Assembly: GCA_020430675.1 (NCBI GenBank)
Contig: JAGQJJ010000071.1
Coordinates: forward strand, 1 to 10,897
Source of the DNA: Myxococcales bacterium
GTDB taxonomy: Bacteria > Myxococcota > Bradymonadia > UBA7976 > UBA1532
Direction: 5' to 3'
DNA: 10,897 nucleotides
Shown: positions 1 through 6,138 of the stretch, piece after piece
Position numbering within the stretch: the first letter of the stretch is position 1
Layout of the letters: each line of letters opens with the position of its first letter
Translations under genes and position numbers: made by a program
The notes under the pieces: model-generated
The model's database searches: none
What the model was told of the DNA's origin: nothing
The model's input: the letters and a program-made list of their open reading frames with translations, nothing else

Positions 1-2868
1 GGCTTCCCGATCGACCTGGAGCAAGTCGTCGGACAGATGAGCAACGATCGGGACGATGCCTTCATCGGCGCGGTCGTCGCCGCCACCGGTCGCGGCGAGG
101 CGTCGATCCGCGAACAGCTGCGCCGCAGCACCGACGCCGAGCCGTGGATGTACCTGCCCGGCGACGCCCACCAGGCGACCGGCATGTTCCAGATTCGGCG
201 CAATACCTGCTCAACCGGCGGCATCGAGGCCTATCTGGCCCGCAACCCGGCGCTGCAGGACGTGGTCGACGAAGCGGCCGCTGGCGCCGCGCTGCTGCCC
301 GGCAACCTGCCGCGCGTCTGCTCGGGCCTCTCGCATTTCAGCCGCGCCCGCGGCGCCGAGCCCTTCACCTGGCAGCAGGTGGGCGACGTGCGCTTCAACT
401 TCCTCGACTGGATCAACGAGCCGCAGCCCGCTGGCCCGCTCGGCTACGGCCCCTCGTCGGTCGACAAGGAGAACGGGCGCATCCTCAGCGGCAACGCCCA
501 TATCTACGGCGCCGCGGTTGACACCTACGCACGCTCGGCGGCCGACATCGTGCGCGCCATGAACGAAGACCTTGAGATCGGCGCGCTGATCAACGGGGTG
601 AACTATGCCGAGTGGCTCGAGAACAACAACTCGGTCGGCAACATGGAGATGGCGCTGACCGCCGACGTCGAGCAGGGCATCCTCAGCCGCTTTGGTGACT
701 TCGACGTCGAAGACGCCTATGGCAGCTATCATCTGCCCGACGGCCGCATCGACCACGGCGAGCTGCTGCGCCAGATGCAGCGCCGGCTGACCGACCCGGT
801 GCCCGGCGATCCCATGAACCAGGCCATGCGCGGCGGCATCGACGAAGGCCGCGAGCGCCTCGAAGCGCTCAAGCGCGACCCGGCCTTCCGCGCCCGCTTC
901 ATCACCGACCAGGAGGTCGCGCTGGTGCGGCCGCTGTTTGGCCTGAAGCCCGGCGACAAGCTCACGCCCGAGGCCGAAGACGCCGCGGTCGACCTGGCGA
1001 TCGACCCCGAGTCGTTCAACGAGCGCCAGCGCGAGCGCTTCCGCTATTTCGCCGACCGCAACGCCTATCTGGCCGAATTCATGGATGATTCGCTCATCGG
1101 TCAGGCGCTCGCGCTCAAGGGCATGCCCGCCGACGAGGTCTTCCGGCAGCTTCGCGAAGAGATCTTCCGCGGCGTGGCGCTGCACGAGATCGGCCATACG
1201 CTGGGCATGACCCACAACTTCGAGGGCTCGCGCGACGCGCTCAACTACCAGGACGAGTTCTGGGCCATTCGCGACGTGACGCCCGAGAACGAGTGGGCCG
1301 AGGCGCGGCTGCCCGAGTACCGCTACTCGACCATCATGGAGTACGGGGCGCGCTTCAACAGCGACACCAAGGGCCTCGGCAAGTACGACCGCGCGGCGAT
1401 CAAATACGTCTACGGCCGCAATACCGAGCACTTCGCGCCCGAGGTGCCGGTCTCGTCGACCCTGGGCACCGAGGTCTTCATCAACGGCTACGCGACCATT
1501 CCCTCGCAGCTTGGTGGCGACTTCCACAACATCAACAAGCGCGTCGACGTGCCCATCGAAGAGCACGCCTCGGCGAAGTTCGAAGGCATCGTTGAGAACA
1601 CCCGCAAGCTGCTCGAGGATCCGACCCGGGCGCCCGAGGATTACTGGTACGACCGCGAGGTGCCCTACGGCTATTGCTTCGATGTCTTCCGCGGCAACAT
1701 CAACTGCCAGACGTGGGACGAGGGCGCGACCTATACCGAGACGGTGCGCTCGGCCATCCAGAACTACTGGAATTACTTCGTCTTCAGCAATTACCGCCGC
1801 GGGCGCGCCGAGTACGGCTTCATCAACGGCTACTTCAGCCGGCAGGACCGGGTGAGTTGGTACCTGACCAACTTCTTCCGTTACTTCTACTTCTACCAGC
1901 AGTGGGACATCGGCCTGCGGCGCGACCTGGAGCAGGCGGCGCTCATCGGGCTCAACTTCATCAACCAGGTGCTCGGCACCCCCGAGCCGGGGCCGCATTG
2001 CCTCGATGACAAGCTGAACCTGTACGTGCCCTATCGGCTGGCGGCGCCCGAGATTCAGGCCAACTGCGACCCGATCGAGGTTGACCCGGGCACGGGTCGT
2101 GACCTGTTGGTGCGCTACAACGACGACTACTTCTATCAGGTGGACTACATCGGCTCGTACTTCGACAAGGTGAACCTGATGTACCACCTGGTCGACACGT
2201 CGACGTCTTTCTTCCGCGTGACCAACATCGGTGACAGCCGTGCCTTCTCGATCGGCTATTACCGCGTCTTCAATGAAGAATTGCTCGAGCTGATCCGCGA
2301 CATGGTCTTCACCTGGCTCGGCGAGCGCGCGGGCAAGGAGTACAGCAGCTACGTGATGGCCGACTCGGTCACGCCCAAGGTGCTCGTCGCCGAAGAGGCG
2401 TTCGGCCAGGATCCCGACCAGATGGAGGGCACGCCGCAGCTCTACGCGCCGGTCAGCTATAACCTCATCTGGCGCGCGCTGGCGCTCTACACGGTGTTCA
2501 ACACCTCGATCGACGACTTCCAGCTCGACTTCGACGAGTACATCACCATCAGCGAGCGGGGCAGCGGGGACGCGCGGACCTATCCGGCGGACTGGCCGGT
2601 GGCGACCTTCGTGCACCCGCAGACGCAGACGGTGTACGAGGCCGGGCAGACGCGCGACCGCAAGTCGCTGGCCTTTGACCTGCTGACCTCGGCGCAGCGC
2701 TTCGTGGACACGACGTGGCGGCCGGCCTACGAGGCGGCGCAGGCGGCGCCGTCGAATGCGCAGGCTCAGACCGAGTTCCGCGCTGCCGACCGGCGGCTCG
2801 GGCAGTACGCCGACCTGATCGGCGACCTGCGCAGCATGCGCGCCGCGGTCGATTACGGCCGCGACTGA
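1..2868 (+). CDS. Metzincin-type zinc metalloprotease (EcxA/DUF4953-like), 5'-partial
   Basis: Likely an exported zinc endopeptidase; its substrate cannot be told. The zinc site HEIGHTLGMTH is at 1183-1215 (HExxHxxGxxH: three His ligands and a catalytic Glu). About 40 residues later STIMEYG (Met codon at 1336) fits the Met-turn of metzincins. Downstream, a Cys-containing stretch (YGYCFD near 1675, then INCQTWDEG) resembles the 'C-D ... P-T-C-x-R-W-D-x-G' segment that I recall from the DUF4953/DUF5117 'zinc-dependent metalloprotease' family of bacterial surface proteins. The C-terminal third is rich in Tyr and Phe and ends in a charged helical segment. The frame is already open at base 1. The ATG at 37 has no well-spaced Shine-Dalgarno sequence, and a signal peptide would be expected before this region, so the gene is called as starting upstream. 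The stop is TGA at 2866-2868. Family assignment is firm at the fold and motif level; the exact subfamily is inferred. Confidence 0.88.
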   Translation, partial: GFPIDLEQVVGQMSNDRDDAFIGAVVAATGRGEASIREQLRRSTDAEPWMYLPGDAHQATGMFQIRRNTCSTGGIEAYLARNPALQDVVDEAAAGAALLPGNLPRVCSGLSHFSRARGAEPFTWQQVGDVRFNFLDWINEPQPAGPLGYGPSSVDKENGRILSGNAHIYGAAVDTYARSAADIVRAMNEDLEIGALINGVNYAEWLENNNSVGNMEMALTADVEQGILSRFGDFDVEDAYGSYHLPDGRIDHGELLRQMQRRLTDPVPGDPMNQAMRGGIDEGRERLEALKRDPAFRARFITDQEVALVRPLFGLKPGDKLTPEAEDAAVDLAIDPESFNERQRERFRYFADRNAYLAEFMDDSLIGQALALKGMPADEVFRQLREEIFRGVALHEIGHTLGMTHNFEGSRDALNYQDEFWAIRDVTPENEWAEARLPEYRYSTIMEYGARFNSDTKGLGKYDRAAIKYVYGRNTEHFAPEVPVSSTLGTEVFINGYATIPSQLGGDFHNINKRVDVPIEEHASAKFEGIVENTRKLLEDPTRAPEDYWYDREVPYGYCFDVFRGNINCQTWDEGATYTETVRSAIQNYWNYFVFSNYRRGRAEYGFINGYFSRQDRVSWYLTNFFRYFYFYQQWDIGLRRDLEQAALIGLNFINQVLGTPEPGPHCLDDKLNLYVPYRLAAPEIQANCDPIEVDPGTGRDLLVRYNDDYFYQVDYIGSYFDKVNLMYHLVDTSTSFFRVTNIGDSRAFSIGYYRVFNEELLELIRDMVFTWLGERAGKEYSSYVMADSVTPKVLVAEEAFGQDPDQMEGTPQLYAPVSYNLIWRALALYTVFNTSIDDFQLDFDEYITISERGSGDARTYPADWPVATFVHPQTQTVYEAGQTRDRKSLAFDLLTSAQRFVDTTWRPAYEAAQAAPSNAQAQTEFRAADRRLGQYADLIGDLRSMRAAVDYGRD

Positions 2869-2875
2869 CCGCCCC

Positions 2876-3838
2876 TCACCCGAGCAACCACTCACTCAAC
2901 GGCCGGAAGACCTGCGCTTCAGCGAGATCGCTGATGAACAGGTCGGCGTGCGCCATCGGTCGGTGCTCGTCGCCGGCGTAGATGACGCGCCGGTTGGCGC
3001 TGCGCACGATGTTATGGGCCGAGCAGGTGGTCGCCTCGGGCACGATGCCGTCGGCGTTGGCCACGATGGTCAGCAAGGGCTGCTGCAGCTCGGCCACGGC
3101 GTGCGTCAGGTTGCGGCCTTCGACGACGAGGTCGCCGTCGCGAATCCAGCGGGCGATCTCGATGTTCACCGAGGGGATGGGATCGTCGACCGTCTGCACC
3201 AGCGTCGCCGGCTCGGACAGGTCGCAGATGGCGGGGTGCAGGTAGACGTGCAGCAGGCCGGGCACGCGGGCGGCGAGTGGCAGGGCGAGCCGGGCGATGC
3301 GGCGCGTGCCACGGAAGGCCATCGCGCCCCACAGCGCCGGCACGGTGCTCAGCGCGCGCAGTGTCGGGTGCACCGACGTCCAGCGCATGGGCCCGCCCAG
3401 GTTGACGATGCGCGCGATGCGCGGGATGGGCCACCACGCCGCCTGCATGAAAACAAACGTCGCGCCCAGGCTGCACCCGATGGCGTCGACCTGCTCGGCG
3501 TCGACATCGCTGTGTCGGCGCACGCCTTCGAGCGCGGCGGCCAGGTCGACGAGGCCCAGATCGGCCAGCCCGAAGCGCCGTGAAGCGCGTGGCCCCGGGC
3601 GGCTGTCGCCCTGGCCGCGAAGTTCGGTGCACCAGACCTCGAAGCCTTGCGCGGCCAGATACTCGACCAGCGACGCGCCGCGCGGGTGGTAGCCGAGCAC
3701 GAAGCTGTTCATGGCAAAGCCCGGCACCAGCACCAGCGGGCGCCGCTTGCGGTCGAGGCGGTCGGGCATCTGGTGACGATGCAGCGCAAGCTGCCAGTTG
3801 TCGCCGTTGTCGACGAAGAAGGTCTGTCGGTCGAGCAT
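2876..3838 (-). CDS. Alpha/beta hydrolase (lipase/esterase-like), 320 aa
   Basis: Predicted serine hydrolase of the alpha/beta-hydrolase fold; the substrate is unknown, probably an ester. Visible landmarks are an oxyanion-hole strand VLVPGFAMNSF (residues about 36-46), the WCTELRGQGDS turn (69-79) typical of this fold, and the nucleophile elbow GCSLGA with Ser123. Asp263 (NADGIVPE) and His297 (PMAHADLF) probably complete the triad. A lid-like insertion with several hydrophobic helices lies between about 150 and 235. There is no signal peptide, so it is probably cytoplasmic. Sequence style recalls lipase and PHA-synthase-like hydrolases, but no PHA synthase Cys nucleophile is present. The ATG at 3838 lies 2 nt after the stop of the 59-codon gene upstream, with a weak GAGAG Shine-Dalgarno inside that gene's end, which suggests translational coupling. 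Its own stop faces the protease stop across 7 nt. Confidence 0.9.
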   Translation of the reverse strand: MLDRQTFFVDNGDNWQLALHRHQMPDRLDRKRRPLVLVPGFAMNSFVLGYHPRGASLVEYLAAQGFEVWCTELRGQGDSRPGPRASRRFGLADLGLVDLAAALEGVRRHSDVDAEQVDAIGCSLGATFVFMQAAWWPIPRIARIVNLGGPMRWTSVHPTLRALSTVPALWGAMAFRGTRRIARLALPLAARVPGLLHVYLHPAICDLSEPATLVQTVDDPIPSVNIEIARWIRDGDLVVEGRNLTHAVAELQQPLLTIVANADGIVPEATTCSAHNIVRSANRRVIYAGDEHRPMAHADLFISDLAEAQVFRPLSEWLLG

Positions 3839-3840
3839 GG

Positions 3841-4020
3841 TCAGCTCTCTGCTGCGCCGCGCGCGTTGGGCGTGCCGGCGAAGAAGCCATGGGTCAGACG
3901 CTCGCCGCGCGGTTCGACGCTGCCGCCGGGGCCGAAAGCGAGCACAGTGGCCCGCATGGCGTCGGCGTCGGGCGCGGGCGGCGCCTCGGCGTTTGGATCG
4001 GTGATCTGGACGATGGACAT
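3841..4020 (-). CDS. Small conserved-looking hypothetical protein, 59 aa
   Basis: I do not recognise this protein. It reads from ATG at 4020 to TGA at 3843-3841. It starts MSIVQITDPNAEAPPAPDAD and ends in ERLTHGFFAGTPNARGAAES, with an acidic, Pro/Ala-rich N-terminal half and a Gly/Arg-containing C-terminal half. There is no signal peptide, no membrane segment and no Cys. Support comes from a strong Shine-Dalgarno (AGGAG, 4031-4027, 6-nt spacer), a G/C-rich third-codon pattern like its neighbours, a candidate promoter upstream, and its position 2 nt before the hydrolase. The longer open frame continuing to 4413 runs antisense into the signal-peptide region of the next gene and lacks such a ribosome site, so the internal ATG is preferred. 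It could be a small partner or regulator of the hydrolase, or a leader peptide that couples translation; neither can be told from sequence. Confidence 0.68.
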   Translation of the reverse strand: MSIVQITDPNAEAPPAPDADAMRATVLAFGPGGSVEPRGERLTHGFFAGTPNARGAAES

Positions 4021-4026
4021 CGCGGT

Positions 4027-4031
4027 CTCCT
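4027..4031 (-). promoter_or_regulatory. Shine-Dalgarno AGGAG deciding the small-ORF start
   Basis: On the minus strand GAGGAGACCGCG immediately precedes the ATG at 4020, giving AGGAG with a 6-nt spacer. This near-consensus site is the main reason for calling the 59-codon gene instead of a longer frame starting further upstream. Confidence 0.7.
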
Positions 4032-4044
4032 CGGGCGGCGCCGC

Positions 4045-4073
4045 ATCATCGGTGGCGGCGGTGTGTGGATCAA
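4045..4073 (-). promoter_or_regulatory. Candidate sigma70-type promoter for the small ORF-hydrolase unit
   Basis: Minus strand: TTGATC (4073-4068), a 17-nt spacer, then GATGAT (4050-4045). Each hexamer matches the consensus at 4 of 6 positions. Transcription would begin near 4038, leaving a leader of about 18 nt that carries the AGGAG site. In such GC-rich DNA a 4/6 pair is only suggestive; the correct spacing and location between divergent genes raise it slightly. Confidence 0.33.
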
Positions 4074-4080
4074 CCGGTTG
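4071..4080. repeat. 10-bp perfect palindrome CAACCGGTTG in divergent region
   Basis: CAACCGGTTG equals its own reverse complement. It overlaps the -35 of the candidate leftward promoter and lies about 16 bp upstream of the -35 of the candidate rightward promoter, so it is placed where an operator would be. Ten bases is short and it could be chance. Confidence 0.3.
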
Positions 4081-4095
4081 CGGCGCGCGCGCCGA

Positions 4096-4125
4096 GTGAC
4101 GAGGCCCGGCGGGTCGCGCTACAGT
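4096..4125 (+). promoter_or_regulatory. Candidate sigma70-type promoter for the 4152 gene
   Basis: GTGACG (4096-4101), an 18-nt spacer, then TACAGT (4120-4125); each hexamer matches the consensus at 4 of 6 positions. The predicted start point near 4132 leaves about 20 nt of leader containing the GGGGGAG ribosome site at 4138-4144. It may drive the whole rightward set of exported proteins. Only sequence resemblance supports it. Confidence 0.4.
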
Positions 4126-4151
4126 CGCCGCACCATCGGGGGAGAGTTGCG

Positions 4152-6056
4152 ATGAAGCGCATGGTCTCGTGGAGCGTGGCGCTCTGGTTGGCGGCTCCGG
4201 GGCTGTCATGGGCGCAGGGCCGGCCGCTCGGGCCTGATCCGACGCTGGTCTTCGAGGGGCGCATGGGCTACTCGGCGGTGGCCGATACGCTGCTCGACTG
4301 CGGGGCGGCGGCGTGCGGCGGCGTCGGCGGACAGAACTGCAATGGCCGCAACGCCTCGGAGGTGACGCTCGACGACGTGCCCGAATCGCCCTCGCTGCGG
4401 GTCGTGCACGCACGCCTCAACTGGGCGGCGTCGACCTCGGTCGCGGCCAACCCCGATGTGCAGGTGACGTTGACCCCGCCCGGCGGCGAGCCGCTGCCGG
4501 TGCTGGCCGATCCCATGCTCTCGGAGCGTTTCGTCGACGGCGCGCCGCCCAGCGATTGCCAGGTGGCGGGGCTGCTCTGCCCGGTCGAGCCGGCCTGCGA
4601 TCTGGGCTTCTACTCGAACTTTGCCGACATCACCGAGGCGATCGAGGCCCATCACGCAGGCGGGGGCTCGCTCAACGGGCTGTGGCGTTTGACCGACGTC
4701 GAGGTGCCGGGCGCCAATGATGGCGATCCGAGCACGGCGATCGCGGCGCTCGGCAGCCTCACGATCGGCGCGTGGTCGCTGCTCTTGGTCTACGAAGACG
4801 AAGACGCGCTGCCGGTGCGGCGCATCTATTATTACCAGGGCTTTGAGCTGAACTCGGGGCTCGATCGGCGGCTCTTTCCACGGGGCTTTCTGGCACCGCC
4901 GGATCCCGAGATGGATCTGACGCTGATGGTGCTGGAGGGCGATGAAGGCGTGCGCGGCGATCAGCTCTCGGTCAACGGGCGGCAGGTGTCCGATGCCTGC
5001 AATCCGGTCGACAATCTGTTCAACAGCACCGTCAACACGGGCCGCGCTGATGGGTCGTGCCGGCGCCGGGTGACCGGCGTGGACCTCGACCGCTTCAACG
5101 TGGTCGGCGCGGTGCGCGCGGGCGATGAAGAGGCGGAGATCCTGCTGCGCATCCCGCGCGGCGACGGCCTGATCACGCCGGGCGAGCAGGTGTTCACCAA
5201 CTGGATGGTGCTGGCCTTCGATCACTTGTTGCCCGATTTTCAGAGCGTGAAGCCCGAGAAGGAGGCCGATCCACCGAGCGGCCGGTCGGTGGCACCGGGC
5301 GACATCATCTCGTATCGCATTCAGGTCGAGAATGACGGCGACGCGGCGGCCACCAATGTCATCGTGCGCGACCCGCTGGCGCCCGAGATCGAGTACGTGG
5401 TCGGCTCGCTCATGCTCGACGGGCGACAGGTGGCCGACGGGCCGGGCGGCGCGTTCCCGCTGGCGGCGGGGCTGAACCTGAACTCGCTGCAACCGGTCGG
5501 GCCGAGCATCGAGGTCGGCGAGCGGCATCGGCTGATCTTTGAGGCACGGGGGCGGCGCGATGTGCCCGATGGGGCCGAGATTCGCAATGTCGCTGAAATT
5601 TCAGCGGATTTGATCGATCCGCTCGCGACCCCGGCGGTGCTGCACCCGGTGGTCGTGCCAGGTGGTGGGCTTCTGCCTGAGCCGGACGCCGAGCCGGACG
5701 CCGAGCCGCTCATCGACATGGCGCCGCCCGAGATCGATGGGCCGCCGGTGGAACCGCCGGTCGACATGGCCCTGCCGCCGGTGCGCGACGGGGGCCCCAA
5801 TCCTTGCGGGCCGGGCACGCGGCTGGGTGCGGATGGGCTGTGCGAGTCGGTCTGCGGGCCGGGCACCCGCTGGGATCCGACCTGCGATCCGGCGACCTGT
5901 GTGCCCGAGAATCAGCCGCCGTGTGATCCGGGCGCGTCCGGCGGCGGCGCGGGCGCTTCGGATGGCTGCGCCTGTTCGGTGGGCAACGGGGGGCCCGGCG
6001 GGTTCTGGATCGCGCTGCTGGCGCTGGCGTTCGTGCGTCGGCGGCGTCGGCGCTGA
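4152..6056 (+). CDS. Exported surface protein with DUF11-type domain and MYXO-CTERM-like tail, 634 aa
   Basis: Predicted cell-surface protein of unknown role. Residues 1-21 form a Sec signal peptide (MKRMV, a hydrophobic core, then LSWA before QG). The start ATG at 4152 follows GGAG (4141-4144) with a 7-nt spacer; the in-frame upstream ATG at 4065 would bury the signal and is rejected. Residues about 22-365 form a beta-rich domain with several Cys, including the segment SWSLLLVYEDEDALPVRRIY, a pattern I associate with surface proteins that also carry DUF11. Residues about 376-490 are DUF11-like (APGDIISYRIQVENDGDAAA, then a strand ending in NVAEIS). A Pro/Asp/Glu linker (about 510-548) leads to a Cys-rich stretch from Cys552. 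The end is Cys606-Ala-Cys608, a short hydrophobic segment (618-628) and six Arg as the last residues, the three-part layout of MYXO-CTERM sorting signals. DUF11 is a structural repeat and gives no enzymatic function. Confidence 0.86.
   Translation: MKRMVSWSVALWLAAPGLSWAQGRPLGPDPTLVFEGRMGYSAVADTLLDCGAAACGGVGGQNCNGRNASEVTLDDVPESPSLRVVHARLNWAASTSVAANPDVQVTLTPPGGEPLPVLADPMLSERFVDGAPPSDCQVAGLLCPVEPACDLGFYSNFADITEAIEAHHAGGGSLNGLWRLTDVEVPGANDGDPSTAIAALGSLTIGAWSLLLVYEDEDALPVRRIYYYQGFELNSGLDRRLFPRGFLAPPDPEMDLTLMVLEGDEGVRGDQLSVNGRQVSDACNPVDNLFNSTVNTGRADGSCRRRVTGVDLDRFNVVGAVRAGDEEAEILLRIPRGDGLITPGEQVFTNWMVLAFDHLLPDFQSVKPEKEADPPSGRSVAPGDIISYRIQVENDGDAAATNVIVRDPLAPEIEYVVGSLMLDGRQVADGPGGAFPLAAGLNLNSLQPVGPSIEVGERHRLIFEARGRRDVPDGAEIRNVAEISADLIDPLATPAVLHPVVVPGGGLLPEPDAEPDAEPLIDMAPPEIDGPPVEPPVDMALPPVRDGGPNPCGPGTRLGADGLCESVCGPGTRWDPTCDPATCVPENQPPCDPGASGGGAGASDGCACSVGNGGPGGFWIALLALAFVRRRRRR
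5679..5708 (+). repeat. 12-bp tandem repeat (2.5 copies) in linker
   Basis: GAGCCGGACGCC occurs at 5679-5690 and 5691-5702, followed by a half copy to 5708. It encodes the Glu-Pro-Asp-Ala linker between the DUF11-like domain and the Cys-rich tail. In-frame length change by slippage would alter only linker length. Confidence 0.8.
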
Positions 6057-6073
6057 CGCGCGCTGTGACACCT

Positions 6074-6088
6074 GACCGGGCCCCGGTC
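6074..6088 (+). terminator. Weak hairpin after the surface-protein gene, no U-tract
   Basis: GACCGG, loop GCC, CCGGTC forms a 6-bp stem beginning 17 nt after the stop at 6056. No run of T follows, so it is not a convincing intrinsic terminator. It may be an attenuator, an mRNA-end stabiliser, or chance in GC-rich DNA. The 82-nt gap it occupies (6057-6138) shows no clear promoter to me. Confidence 0.22.
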
Positions 6089-6138
6089 TCGACTCGGCGG
6101 GCGGCCCGTTGCAATGGGGGCGCGCCGAACGGAGCGTG

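Noticed and set aside
37..39. ATG at 37 as the true start of the metalloprotease
   Set aside because: The frame is open to base 1, GGAG lies 15 nt away (too far), and no signal peptide follows, so the gene most likely begins upstream.
211..2895. 894-codon open frame antisense to the metalloprotease
   Set aside because: Long antisense frames are expected opposite GC-rich genes. Its translation is low-complexity (Val/Arg/Ala/His) without domains, while the sense strand has an intact zinc site.
2948..3583. Plus-strand frames inside the hydrolase gene (2948-3583, 3297-3692, 3580-4155)
   Set aside because: They overlap a well-supported alpha/beta hydrolase on the other strand and have no domain or convincing ribosome site.
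4206..5528. 440-codon antisense frame opposite the DUF11 protein
   Set aside because: Arg/His/Ala-rich with no recognisable domain; the sense gene has a signal peptide, ribosome site and sorting tail.
6109..6111. TTG at 6109 as start of the large lipoprotein
   Set aside because: It would further lengthen an already long region before the hydrophobic stretch, and ATG 6139 has GGAG just upstream.
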